Of a stretch of 64,000 bases of DNA, positions 27,592 through 37,104 are shown piece after piece. The DNA lies in the NCBI GenBank assembly GCA_026400835.1, contig JAPLOA010000049.1, positions 1 to 64,000 on the forward strand. Direction: 5' to 3'. Both the position numbers and the translations under genes were made by a program. Each line of letters begins with the position of its first letter. The stretch's first letter is position 1. Below the pieces are notes generated by a model that made no database searches, was not told the DNA's origin, and saw only the letters and a list, made by a program, of their open reading frames with translations. This stretch comes from Planctomycetales bacterium (lineage in GTDB: Bacteria > Planctomycetota > Planctomycetia > Planctomycetales > Planctomycetaceae).

Positions 27592-28461
27592 ATGACCGAT
27601 TTCTTCTCACCGAAAGAGGTTGCAACTGCGATCGGTGTTAGCGAATCATCACTCAAACGATGGGTGGACAAAGGGTTGATTCCAGCGGAGAAAACCGGCG
27701 GTGGCCATCGACGCATGAGTCTGGACGCTGTGCTGAAATTTCTCCGGGAACAGGGAAGAGCGCTCAGTGAACCCCAGGCGATCGGATTGCCGGCGGAGTC
27801 AGGTCGACGACCACCGTCTAACAATTCTGACCACCACGAGTTTTTGCGGTTTCTGCTGAGCGGCGATGAACCGTCAGCTCGCCGAATTGTGATGGACGCT
27901 TTTCTGAACGGCTACAGCGTCGCGAAGATCTTTGACTCCATAATCGTTCCGGGATTCAGTGAGATCGGAAATCTTTGGCACTGCGGCACACTCGAAGTCT
28001 ATCAGGAACGCCGCGCGTGCGAAATCTGCTCGCGAGTCGTTCATGAACTCCGCAGAGCTGTCGGCAGCGGACCGTCATACGGACCGTTGGCGATTGGTGG
28101 AACCCTGGACGGTGATCCCTACACGATCGCTTCCAGCATGTCTGAAGTTGTCTTGCGAGAATGCGGCTGGCGAGCCTTGTCTATGGGGAACATGCTCCCG
28201 TTCAACACGCTTATGAAAGCCGTGGAGATTGATCGCCCCCGCCTGATGTGGCTGAGCGTAACGGCCATCCGATCTCCTGAGCAATTCGTGGCCAACTTTA
28301 ACGTACTGTTCGACACGGCCACTTCCCTGGGTTGCGTATTGGTTGTCGGTGGTCAGGCCTTAACGGCAGACATTCGCCCTCTATTGCGTTACACCACATA
28401 TTGCGACAACTTTCGCCATCTCGAAGCGTTCTCAAGGACCATTATTCCCAGAGAGAACTAG
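27592..28461 (+). CDS. MerR-type regulator with B12-binding-like (CarH/LitR-like) domain, ligand His missing
   Basis: This 289-residue regulator has an N-terminal MerR HTH (4-55, 'FSPKEVATAIGVSESSLKRW' and 'GGGHRRM'). A four-helix cap and a cobalamin-binding-like Rossmann domain follow, as in the light sensors CarH and LitR. In those proteins the cap has Wx9EH; here it is W129 to E139-R140. The lower-ligand motif DxHxxG reads D175-P-Y-T-I-A180, so the cobalt-ligating His is Tyr. AGGAGG-like GGAGGG precedes the ATG. Divergence from the lipid operon indicates it controls that operon. Whether it binds B12 or senses light is doubtful from these residues. Confidence 0.82.
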   Translation: MTDFFSPKEVATAIGVSESSLKRWVDKGLIPAEKTGGGHRRMSLDAVLKFLREQGRALSEPQAIGLPAESGRRPPSNNSDHHEFLRFLLSGDEPSARRIVMDAFLNGYSVAKIFDSIIVPGFSEIGNLWHCGTLEVYQERRACEICSRVVHELRRAVGSGPSYGPLAIGGTLDGDPYTIASSMSEVVLRECGWRALSMGNMLPFNTLMKAVEIDRPRLMWLSVTAIRSPEQFVANFNVLFDTATSLGCVLVVGGQALTADIRPLLRYTTYCDNFRHLEAFSRTIIPREN

Positions 28462-28481
28462 CGTCGCGAGAACATTGCGTT

Positions 28482-28500
28482 GTCCGCCTAAGCGGACTTT
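28482..28500 (+). terminator. Weak hairpin terminator after the regulator
   Basis: GTCCGC-CTAA-GCGGAC is followed by TTT, 20 bases after the regulator's stop. The short T-run makes it weak. Confidence 0.45.
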
Positions 28501-28672
28501 AACCTCAGGATTATTCAACGACTTCGATCCCGGTCGTCCGGAGTAACTGCCCCTCTTTGGGGCATGTATCCCGACCTGCCATGGGCCGACTTGATCGGTC
28601 GTGCAATTCAGGCTCAGCGCGGGGAAGAATGTGGTTGCGGCTCACCGCTCAACAAAGCTTTCTGAAGTGCCG

Positions 28673-31585
28673 TTAATTCTTCGTCAGGAATTCATCCAGA
28701 TTCAGAATCGTATTCGCAACGACAATCCAGGCCGCGTAGTCTGAGTTCGACAGGCCTGCAGGAGTTTTTGTCCCGGCTGATTCGATCAGCGCTGCGGCCT
28801 CTTCTTCCAGAGCGGAGTACTCCTGTGACGCGACCTGATGCAGCTTGACCAACGGCAGCACTTCTCCTTCATGCAGTGGACGAATAACGGCTCGCCGAAG
28901 CCCGGCAGTTGCTTTCGTCTGAGCTTCTCCTTCGACCATCACCATCATTGCGGCCAAAGCCCCGGCCGCTTCCAGATAAACCGGATCGTTCAGAGTCACC
29001 AGAGCCTGTAATGGCGTGTTCGTTCGTATGCGGCGAATCTGGCACACTTCTCCGCTGCCTCCGTCGAATGTTGTCATGGAAGGGTATGGTGTGGTGCGTT
29101 TGAGATACGTATACAGGGCTCGCCGAAAGCGATCTTCCCCCTCCGCATTCACCCATTTCTGACCGTTATAAGTGGACCGCCAAAGTCCATCCGGCTGAGG
29201 AGGCATGACAGGAGGTCCACCCATTTTCTTTGACAACAATCCAGCCACAGCCAGTGATTCATCGCGGACAGTTTCACCAGACAGGCGAAAGCGAGAACCA
29301 CGACCAAGTAGCTGATTGCGAGGATCCAGGTCGCGCATCTCTGCGGTGACCTCGGATGACTGCCGATACGTCTGGCTCATCACGATCGTCTTCAGCAGCT
29401 TCTTGAGAGACCAGCCATTATCCCGATACTCTGACGCCAGCAGATCCAGCAGTTCGGGTTGAGTTGGCAATGCTCCCAGTGCTCCGAAGTCTTCTTCAGT
29501 CTCGACGATACCAATACCAAACACGCGAGCCCAGATGCGGTTTGCCCAGACTCGTGCCGTCAGAGTATTGTCACGACTCATCAGCCACTTCGCCATCGCC
29601 AGGCGATTCAGTGACGGCTCACCATCCAGTTTGTGAAACGCTGTCGGAAACATCGCTGACACTTCATCACCCTGGTCAAGAAAATTGCCTCGGCGATGAA
29701 TCCTTGTCACACGTTGCCTGGACTCTTCCATGGCTCGCAGAACAGGAATCTTCGGAAGGCGACCGTTGAGGTCCGTGAGTTCCTTATTGGCGGCAGTCAG
29801 CTTATCAAGAATTCTGCCTTCATCAGCCGACGGTTGAGGCAGCTCGATCCTGTCAGCATCTTCGCTCGTCGTCGACAATCGAAAACGCCGCAGCACAAGA
29901 AAATCACCATAATGCTGGCGCATCGTGATCCGCAACTTTGCATCACTTTCAATCTGAAGAGGCTCGGCAAACGCAAATAACGCGGCATGGCGTTCGCGTT
30001 GGCGAGGACTCACGGCCCAGCCGGTTTTCTTATCGCCGTCCAGGGCGTTCGCGACCGGCCAGCCTTCCTGCGAGTAGTCAGCCCGTGCATTTGTCAGCAT
30101 CAGACGTTTTGCATCGTTGCCCGTCAGCAGTTCGACCTCAAGTTCTGACAACACGAAGTTCGGATCACGAGGATTGCGGCCGACGCCAACTTGTCCGTCC
30201 GGGAATTTTTCCGTTAGCACCTGCAGCCGCAGGACGGTGTGACGCCCGGCTTTGACAGGCAACGTCAGTGTGTAAACATCTTCTTCAGGGTTTGTGCCCG
30301 TAGCGATGATGCTCTTGTCTTCTTGCACAGTCAGTGTTGCTGCGTTCTCTGACAGGGCTTCGCTCACAGCACCAAAGTTCCAGTGAGCTTCTTCGGCCTT
30401 TGAGCCGGCCTGTTCAGCCGCGGCCAGTTTGTCCTTCAGCTCCGTGATACGAGCATTGATGCGGGTTCGTTCCTCTTCGATGGCCGGTGTGGGGATCTCA
30501 AAGGTGAGCGCATCATCGTATCGATCGGCATCCTGTGTCTGATTGAAGATCGCAAACAGCCCATAATACTCCTGCTGAGATATCGGGTCGTACTTGTGAG
30601 TATGGCACTTCGCACAGCCAGCGGTTAAGCCCATCCAGACCTGCAGCGTCGTGTCGACTCGATCCTTCACTGCAATCGTACGAAATTCTTCGTCATCGGT
30701 TCCGCCTTCATCGTTGCTCATGGTGTTGCGGTGAAAGGCAGTTGCGATCAATTGATCGGTTGTGGCATTGGGAATCAAGTCGCCCGCGAGCTGTTCGACG
30801 GTCATCTGATCCAGAGGCATGTCGGCATTGATCGAATTGATTAACCAGTCACGATAAGGCCACATCGTCCGGCCCAGATCTTTTTCATAGCCCTTAGTGT
30901 CCGCATAACGAGCCAGGTCCATCCAGACTCGCGCCCAGTGTTCGCCAAACTGAGGATTCTTCAATAGTTCGTCGACCAGCTTTTCATAGGCTTCATTTGT
31001 TGGGCTCGCAGCAAACTCATCGGCCCTCTCAACGGTGGGTGGCACTCCGGTCAGATCCAGAGCGACGCGTCGGACGAGCAGATGCGGAGAAGCTTCAGGG
31101 CTGAACTTCAGTTGCTTCGTCGCTAGTGTTGCAGCCACAACTGAGTCTATCGCAGCGGCAGTACTTTCGGCCGCGACTTCCGGACGCACGATTGGCTCAA
31201 ACGACCAGTGCCGCCCCCAGACCGCGCCTTCTTTGATCCATTGCTTCAAAGTCGCAATCTGTTCCGGCTTCAGTTCTTTGTGCGAATCCGGCGGAGGCAT
31301 AATGAGGTCAGCATCGGTGCTGAGGATTCGCTGCATCAAAATGCTGTCGTCCGGATTTCCCGGAATGATGGTGACTCCGCTGTCGTGAGCGGCTTTTGCA
31401 TCCTGTTCGAGATCAAGTCGCAGGTTGCCTTTGCGAACGGATTCATCAGGTCCGTGGCAGGCGAAGCAGTTTGTGCTCAGGATGGGCAGGACATCCTGGC
31501 CAAAGCGAACGGAATCATCGGCCAAAAGCGAGTCCACGTGTGTGAGACATAGCAATCCGGCAAGAAAAATCTGAGAGCATTTCAT
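28673..31585 (-). CDS. PSCyt1/DUF1549/DUF1553 secreted cytochrome-type protein
   Basis: This 970-residue exported protein is of the planctomycete-specific type. A signal peptide ('MKCSQIFLAGLLCLTHVDSL') is followed by the PSCyt1 domain with haem motif 'CFACHGPDE' (CxxCH), DUF1549 (about 140-345, 'LDLTGVPPTVERADEFAASP' and 'WARVWMDLARYADTKGYEKD') and C-terminal DUF1553 (about 660-960, 'RVWANRIWARVFGIGIVETE' and 'TPLQALVTLNDPVYLEAAGA'). A jelly-roll-like insert separates them. The family is linked to periplasmic degradation of complex polysaccharides; substrate unknown. Such genes usually pair with DUF1501; the DUF1501 gene here is 9 kb away. The ATG at 31585 was chosen over one 24 bases upstream because the signal peptide then starts cleanly. 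Confidence 0.92.
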   Translation of the reverse strand: MKCSQIFLAGLLCLTHVDSLLADDSVRFGQDVLPILSTNCFACHGPDESVRKGNLRLDLEQDAKAAHDSGVTIIPGNPDDSILMQRILSTDADLIMPPPDSHKELKPEQIATLKQWIKEGAVWGRHWSFEPIVRPEVAAESTAAAIDSVVAATLATKQLKFSPEASPHLLVRRVALDLTGVPPTVERADEFAASPTNEAYEKLVDELLKNPQFGEHWARVWMDLARYADTKGYEKDLGRTMWPYRDWLINSINADMPLDQMTVEQLAGDLIPNATTDQLIATAFHRNTMSNDEGGTDDEEFRTIAVKDRVDTTLQVWMGLTAGCAKCHTHKYDPISQQEYYGLFAIFNQTQDADRYDDALTFEIPTPAIEEERTRINARITELKDKLAAAEQAGSKAEEAHWNFGAVSEALSENAATLTVQEDKSIIATGTNPEEDVYTLTLPVKAGRHTVLRLQVLTEKFPDGQVGVGRNPRDPNFVLSELEVELLTGNDAKRLMLTNARADYSQEGWPVANALDGDKKTGWAVSPRQRERHAALFAFAEPLQIESDAKLRITMRQHYGDFLVLRRFRLSTTSEDADRIELPQPSADEGRILDKLTAANKELTDLNGRLPKIPVLRAMEESRQRVTRIHRRGNFLDQGDEVSAMFPTAFHKLDGEPSLNRLAMAKWLMSRDNTLTARVWANRIWARVFGIGIVETEEDFGALGALPTQPELLDLLASEYRDNGWSLKKLLKTIVMSQTYRQSSEVTAEMRDLDPRNQLLGRGSRFRLSGETVRDESLAVAGLLSKKMGGPPVMPPQPDGLWRSTYNGQKWVNAEGEDRFRRALYTYLKRTTPYPSMTTFDGGSGEVCQIRRIRTNTPLQALVTLNDPVYLEAAGALAAMMVMVEGEAQTKATAGLRRAVIRPLHEGEVLPLVKLHQVASQEYSALEEEAAALIESAGTKTPAGLSNSDYAAWIVVANTILNLDEFLTKN

Positions 31586-31731
31586 GACATTGCGTCCGCA
31601 GCATCGCATTCGAAAATTCCAGGTTCTGGCGAGACAAATACTCGTTGCCGCCGCGTAAGTTTTACTCGACGCAGGCCTGCTCAGGGAAGCCGGACGCGAT
31701 ATTCTCAGTTTTCTGTGGTGTGGTGTCTTTA

Positions 31732-31876
31732 GTAGGTCCTGCCTGCCGGGCAGGATTTTCGCCGTAAGGCAAACCTCGCGCGACGCAATCCGCCAAACCC
31801 GGCCTCGACAGTCTCAAACTTCGTGCGTACAAGGTCGCGGCAAGCCGCGAAGTCCTGCCCGGCAGGCAGGACCTAC
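31732..31876. repeat. 145-bp palindromic element with perfect 24-bp inverted ends
   Basis: Its left end (31732-31755), starting GTAGGTCCTGCCTGCCGG, is repeated exactly in inverted form at 31853-31876. There is no ORF inside. It is MITE-like or a large stem-loop. It occupies most of the 473-bp gap upstream of the permease gene. Confidence 0.8.
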
Positions 31877-31897
31877 AAGAAATGATACTCGGATCGT

Positions 31898-31919
31898 CGC
31901 CTGCGGCTTGCCGTTAAAC
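31898..31919. repeat. Half copy of the GTTTAACGGCAAGCCGCAGG family
   Basis: CGCCTGCGGCTTGCCGTTAAAC is identical to the right arm of the copy at 39826-39889. The left arm is missing. Confidence 0.7.
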
Positions 31920-32082
31920 GATGGAGTCACAAGACCGCAAGCCACATGACAGACGCTCCTCAGCGGTTATAGTATGTCAACAAGTCTGCCCACAGACTGA
32001 GTTTCTGTACCAGCACGATCGGCTGCCCCCGCAACTTTGAGTGTCATGCAGTCGCGGATTGACGGCCTGACGAGATCTTCAC

Positions 32083-35000
32083 ATGTTTCGATTTATCCTG
32101 CGCAGTATTGTTCATTATCGACGTTCCCACTTCGTGGTGATGCTGGCAGTGGCCGTTTCGACTGCTGTTATTGGCGGAGCATTAATCGTTGGGGATTCTG
32201 TGCGAGCCAGCCTGAGGCAAATGACACTCAGTCGACTCGGCGGGATTACTCATGTGCTGCATTCGCCTCGATTCGTTCGGGAGAAACTGGCTGATGAGAT
32301 CTCAGAGACTCTGAAGGCAGCCGAGGTCGAATCGTTGCGTTCCGTGCATGCAGCTCCGGCGATGCTGCTGCCCGCGAGTGTGGAAAAGAAAACGGCCACC
32401 GGCGAACTTCGTCGCGCGGCTTCTGTGACGGTCCTCGGTCTGCGTCCCACCGACTGGGGAATGCTGGATTCCGCGGCTTCAAGCGGGGAGACATCGCAGC
32501 CATCAGAAGTCAAAGCCCCGACAGACGCTGGAATTGTGCTGGGTTATAAAACTGCGACTGAACTGGGAGCCGTTGTTGGTGATTCGGTTTCCGTCTGGGT
32601 CGAACTGCCCTCTTCGATTCCTCGCGACAGCCTGCTGGGCGAGCGAGAAGACACAACGATTGAGATTGTGCTGACGGTCGAGGCTGTCCTGCAGGAGTCC
32701 GCTGGTGCGTCACGATTTTCTCTGCTGCCTGCTCAGCAGTTGCCTTACAACGCGTTTGTCTCACTGACAACATTTCAGCAACGACTCAATCTCGAAGAGC
32801 GAGTTGCCAGTCGCCGTAATCCGGTGTCCCGCCCAGCTCGAGTCAACACGATTCTGATTGGTGGTGACCAGCGTCCGGATCCATCTATGGTGAAATCCGC
32901 CAGCGGTCTGATGCAGTTAATGCAGAATGACGTCAGCGCGGCAGATGAGCTGCAGACATTGGTGAAGAAGTCGATCTCGGCAGAAGACATCGGCCTGCGA
33001 TTTCGCATCATCGAAGATCGAGGCTACATGTCCGTCGAAAGCGACAGCATGATTCTTGAAGACTCGATTGCGGAGGCGGTGCAGAAGGCAGCCGAAAACA
33101 TCGGCATGAAGGCCGCACCGACACTCGTCTATCTGGCCAATGAGATTCACGCCACCAGGCGTGAAGACAAGAACGCACGCTTCTCCATGTATTCGATTAT
33201 TGCCGGTCTGGATTTCGCACAGCCCGCACCGCTGGGCCCGATTTTGCTCAAAGATGGAACTGCTGTGCCGGCATTAAAAGATGATGAAATCATTCTTTCA
33301 GACTGGTTGGCCGTCGACCTGGGCATTGGAGTTGGTGAGACCGTGGATGCTCGTTGGCACGAGGTCGGCAGTCATGGGGATCTTCCGGAAACGCACAGGA
33401 CTTTCACAGTGCGAGGAATCCTGAAGGCCGATGATCAGATGTCAGTTGATCAGGATCTGACGCCATTCGTGGACGGTGTCACGAACGTCGATTCCTTCGG
33501 AGACTGGGATCAGCCCTTCGATATGGAGATGGATCGTATTACCAGCCGTGATGATGAATACTGGGATGCTCATCGCGCGACTCCAAAGGCGTTTGTTTCG
33601 CTGGCGACGGCCGAGAAATTCTGGAGCAGTCGCTTCGGTCGGTATACGTCGATTCGAGTGGCCTCAGAAGGAACAGTCCTGCCCAAAGATCGCATGGAAA
33701 TCGTGCAATCCCGACTGGCCGATGAAACTCGTACATTGTTGAACCCGATCAAAATGGGAGTCGGCTTCCGGCCGATTCGTGCGGAAGGACTTCAGGCGTC
33801 GGTGGGAGCGAACGACTTCACGGGGCTCTTTATCGGTTTCAGTTTCTTTCTGATTCTGTCCGCGATCCTGCTGGCGGCGTTAATGTTTCAGCTCAGTGTT
33901 CGTCAGCGAGTTGCTCAAATCGGGCTGATGGAAGCGATTGGCTTTACGGAACGGCGTGCTCGCCAGTTCTTCGTGATGGAAGGTCTGGCCGTGGCACTTC
34001 TTGGCAGTGTGCTGGGTGCGGTTCTGGCGGTGTATTTCGCGAAGCTGATGATTCTTGGACTCACAACCTGGTGGGTCGGAGCCATCGGGACGCAGTTTCT
34101 GCAACTCGATCTGCAGCCCCTGAAACTGATCATCGCCGCCGCGATCTCATTGTTTCTTTCGGGGGCTGTGATCTGGAATTCGGTGCGTCGCAGCACGCAG
34201 AGGTCTCCGCGTGAATTGCTGTCGGGACTTGGTTCCGATGACATGGAGATCCGTCGCCGTCCGATCGTCAACGCGTTGATGTCTTTGGGACTGTTGCTGT
34301 CTGCCATCGCGGCGATTGTGTTGCCGGTGGCGGGAGTGGCGGGTTTGCTGCCGACGAACGAAGCGTTTGGTGGTTTGTCGTGGCGAGTCGTCGGGTTCTT
34401 TCTCGGAGGATTCGCGTGGCTGTCCGTGAGCCTGCTCTGGTTACGTCGCAGTTTAAGTCGCCGCGCGGGTGATGCGGTGCAGGGGTCACAGATCTCCAGC
34501 CTCACCGGTCTCGCCATGGCCAATGCCGCGAGGAATCCTCAGCGCAGTTTGTTGACGGCGGCATTGATTGCCTTTGCTGCGTTTGTGATTGTGGCGGTTG
34601 GTGCAGGACGCAGAAATCCGGTGTCGGAAACGCCGGATCTTAATTCAGGCAACGGCGGCTTCTCGCTGGTCGCGGAGTCATCTCAGCCCGTTCTGTTCGA
34701 TCTGAATTCGAAAGACGGACAACTCAAACTGGGGCTGAACGCATCGCCCGCGACGACTCTTCCTGAAGGCACGGAGGTGTTTGGTTTTCGTACGAAGCCG
34801 GGGCAGGATGCAAGCTGTCTGAATTTGTTCCAGGCGACCGTGCCCACACTTCTCGGAGCAACTCCCGATTTTGTGCAACGCGGCGGATTTCGATTCGCGG
34901 ATACTCCGGTTGATGAGCCGGGTGAAAGTGCCTGGCGAAAACTTGAGAAGCCATTGGCTGATCACATCATCGCCGAAAAATCGCTGACCCTGCCCGCCAT

Positions 35001-35715
35001 CCCGGTGATCGGCGACATGAATACTCTGCAGTTCAGTCTGAAGAAGAAGATTGGCGACGTCATTCTGTTTCCAGACTCGCAGAATCCTCAATATGCGTTA
35101 ACGGTTGCGGGGATGCTCGACAGCAGCGTGTTTCAGGGCGTGTTGGTGATGTCGGATGAGAACCTGAAGCGAGTCGCTCCGGAGACGTCCGGCTCGGCCT
35201 ACTTCCTGATCGAAACAGCCAGTGTAGAATCCTCGGATAAGGCGGCCGCTGCGATTGAGACGGCTCTGCAGACTTATGGAATCGATACGGAACGAGTGAG
35301 TCAGCGGCTGGCCGACTTTCTGGCTGTGCAGAACACTTATCTTTCGACCTTTCAAATGCTGGGCGGACTGGGATTACTGATTGGTACATTCGGGCTGGCG
35401 GCCGTGATGCTGAGAAACGTCATTGAGCGACGAAGTGAAATCGCGCTGCTACGATCTCTTGGGTTTCGTACCAGTCGCATCGTTTGGCTGATTCTTGCGG
35501 AGAACTCTCTGTTGCTTGTGGTTGGTATAGCTTCCGGAGCTGTCTCGGCCATCATCGCGATGTTACCGCATCTTCTTAGTACTGGAGCCGATGTGCCGTG
35601 GATTCCGTTGATGTTTACATTGGTCGCGGTGCTCGCGATTGGTACTCTGGCAGTTCTTATCCCGATCTGGACAGCGGTTCGTGTTTCCGTACGCGAAGTG
35701 CTGTCGACACAATAA
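32083..35715 (+). CDS. Large ABC-transporter permease of the FtsX/MacB type
   Basis: This is a 1,210-residue membrane protein. A first transmembrane helix at 15-40 is followed by a large extracytoplasmic region. An FtsX core (about 585-720) includes 'LSVRQRVAQIGLMEAIGFTE', then a second membrane block (about 735-850). A second soluble region precedes a C-terminal FtsX core (about 1090-1205) with 'VIERRSEIALLRSLGFRTSR'. This duplicated layout is that of permeases handling lipoproteins, lipids or peptides, not small solutes. No ATPase gene is adjacent on this strand, so the partner must lie elsewhere. The start ATG is 5' of a hydrophobic helix, as expected. Confidence 0.88.
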   Translation: MFRFILRSIVHYRRSHFVVMLAVAVSTAVIGGALIVGDSVRASLRQMTLSRLGGITHVLHSPRFVREKLADEISETLKAAEVESLRSVHAAPAMLLPASVEKKTATGELRRAASVTVLGLRPTDWGMLDSAASSGETSQPSEVKAPTDAGIVLGYKTATELGAVVGDSVSVWVELPSSIPRDSLLGEREDTTIEIVLTVEAVLQESAGASRFSLLPAQQLPYNAFVSLTTFQQRLNLEERVASRRNPVSRPARVNTILIGGDQRPDPSMVKSASGLMQLMQNDVSAADELQTLVKKSISAEDIGLRFRIIEDRGYMSVESDSMILEDSIAEAVQKAAENIGMKAAPTLVYLANEIHATRREDKNARFSMYSIIAGLDFAQPAPLGPILLKDGTAVPALKDDEIILSDWLAVDLGIGVGETVDARWHEVGSHGDLPETHRTFTVRGILKADDQMSVDQDLTPFVDGVTNVDSFGDWDQPFDMEMDRITSRDDEYWDAHRATPKAFVSLATAEKFWSSRFGRYTSIRVASEGTVLPKDRMEIVQSRLADETRTLLNPIKMGVGFRPIRAEGLQASVGANDFTGLFIGFSFFLILSAILLAALMFQLSVRQRVAQIGLMEAIGFTERRARQFFVMEGLAVALLGSVLGAVLAVYFAKLMILGLTTWWVGAIGTQFLQLDLQPLKLIIAAAISLFLSGAVIWNSVRRSTQRSPRELLSGLGSDDMEIRRRPIVNALMSLGLLLSAIAAIVLPVAGVAGLLPTNEAFGGLSWRVVGFFLGGFAWLSVSLLWLRRSLSRRAGDAVQGSQISSLTGLAMANAARNPQRSLLTAALIAFAAFVIVAVGAGRRNPVSETPDLNSGNGGFSLVAESSQPVLFDLNSKDGQLKLGLNASPATTLPEGTEVFGFRTKPGQDASCLNLFQATVPTLLGATPDFVQRGGFRFADTPVDEPGESAWRKLEKPLADHIIAEKSLTLPAIPVIGDMNTLQFSLKKKIGDVILFPDSQNPQYALTVAGMLDSSVFQGVLVMSDENLKRVAPETSGSAYFLIETASVESSDKAAAAIETALQTYGIDTERVSQRLADFLAVQNTYLSTFQMLGGLGLLIGTFGLAAVMLRNVIERRSEIALLRSLGFRTSRIVWLILAENSLLLVVGIASGAVSAIIAMLPHLLSTGADVPWIPLMFTLVAVLAIGTLAVLIPIWTAVRVSVREVLSTQ

Positions 35716-35850
35716 CTACGTCAATCCATTTTGAATTTGAATCTTCTGTAGGGTGTGACAAGTTCGCCGCGGCGAACGCGGGCACACCATGATGATAACG
35801 AGCCATATTCAGGCAGTATTCATGGAAGATGACTCAGGAGAACCTCTGCG

Positions 35851-36906
35851 ATGAGAATGATTTCATCAGGATTTCTATGCGGGCTGCTCGGCTCTTCGCT
35901 GGTTCTCGGCGCAGCGAGCGTAAGTGAAGTGCGAGCTCAGTTGCCTGCGGCCCCCAAAGCAAAAGCTGACGAAACTCCAAAGCCGCTTCCGGACAATGGT
36001 CCGAATAACGAAAAGAAAAAACCGCTTCCTGCATTGCCGGAGAAGCTGGCGGCGGAGATCAAGGACACCACGCCTCTGAATCCGGAATCGACGGTTCTGC
36101 TGGATGTTGCAGGCAGCCGAATCGTTCTGCGGACGGAAGTCGCGTGCAAAGACTGCCTTCTGGAAATGTTGCTGGTTCCTGAAGGCAATCGAGAGCATGA
36201 GACCATTCTGCGGATACGATCCAAAGCTTATGTGATTCATACCGGACTATTGGCTCTGGGGCTTGAGCCGGGCAAGCCCGCACAGTTCTCACCCGAGTTC
36301 GTTGCTGCATCAGGCCCGGAGATTGATATCGAAGCGGTTTGGGTTGATGACAAAGGCGAAGTCCAGCGTAAACCAGTGCAACATTGGATCCGTCGCAACA
36401 TTCATCGTTATTATTCCGCGCCGCTTTCCGGACCACCGCCGGGGCTTAAGCTGCCTTACAGTAATCTCCGCTGGGATCGCTTTAACAGCGAGATTTTGTG
36501 GTATGGCCCAATGAGTGATGCGGAACGTGATGACCTGCTGTCGAAGTGGGACAAGGAAGAGTATCAACAGGTCATTCGAAAGTTTCACAAGGACAGCCAG
36601 TCGATTCCGATGACGGCAAAATTCGTCTTCGTCGGCAGCAGCATGTACAAGGACGAAGATACGGGCGAAGAGTACTATCAGGCCGAAGGTGGTCACGTGA
36701 TCTGCACATCCAACTTCGGAGACGCTCTGCTGGATGTGAAAGAAGAAAGCTCTGCCTCTGATGGATCACAATCCTACGAAGGATGGACCGAACATATTCC
36801 TCCGAGGGGAACTCCGGTTCTGCTGATGCTGAAGGCTGCAGAGCAGAAAGACGCTGCGGCTGATGAGAAGAAGGCGGAATCCGTACCGGAGAAATCCGAG
36901 AAGTGA
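35851..36906 (+). CDS. Secreted YdjY-domain protein
   Basis: This 351-residue protein has a signal peptide (1-30, '..EVRAQ') and a Pro/Lys-rich linker. A YdjY-like domain (about 85-225) follows: 'CLLEMLLVPEGNREHETILR', 'AYVIHTGLLALGLEPG' and 'VDDKGEVQRKPVQHWIRR'. A second portion 'TAKFVFVGSSMYKDEDTGEE' plus 'YYQAEGGHVICTSNFGDALLD' continues the same family seen widely in Planctomycetes. It is probably periplasmic; its function is unknown. An AGGAGA sequence lies ahead of the ATG. The C-terminal tail is Lys/Glu/Ala-rich and likely disordered. Confidence 0.75.
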   Translation: MRMISSGFLCGLLGSSLVLGAASVSEVRAQLPAAPKAKADETPKPLPDNGPNNEKKKPLPALPEKLAAEIKDTTPLNPESTVLLDVAGSRIVLRTEVACKDCLLEMLLVPEGNREHETILRIRSKAYVIHTGLLALGLEPGKPAQFSPEFVAASGPEIDIEAVWVDDKGEVQRKPVQHWIRRNIHRYYSAPLSGPPPGLKLPYSNLRWDRFNSEILWYGPMSDAERDDLLSKWDKEEYQQVIRKFHKDSQSIPMTAKFVFVGSSMYKDEDTGEEYYQAEGGHVICTSNFGDALLDVKEESSASDGSQSYEGWTEHIPPRGTPVLLMLKAAEQKDAAADEKKAESVPEKSEK

Positions 36907-36924
36907 TTGCGAAGGCTGTTCAAA

Positions 36925-36966
36925 GTAGCCGTCTCGCTCCGCCGAGACGAGGCCTTATGGCGGGCC
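36925..36966 (+). repeat. GTCTCGCTCCGCCGAGAC repeat family, copy 2
   Basis: GTAGCC is followed by the palindromic core and GAGGCCTT, 18 bases after the YdjY stop. It is the same family as 14567, 37698 and 37829. Confidence 0.7.
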
Positions 36967-37104
36967 TGTAGATTAGTGCACCCGGATCCAAAATTCAAAA
37001 AGCATTCAATAAAGCAACGTGCGTCATCGGCCATGCTTGCCCCTGATTTTCGTAAGGCGCCATGCAAACATATCCGAATCCGATTCAGTTCACCGTCTCT
37101 TGAT

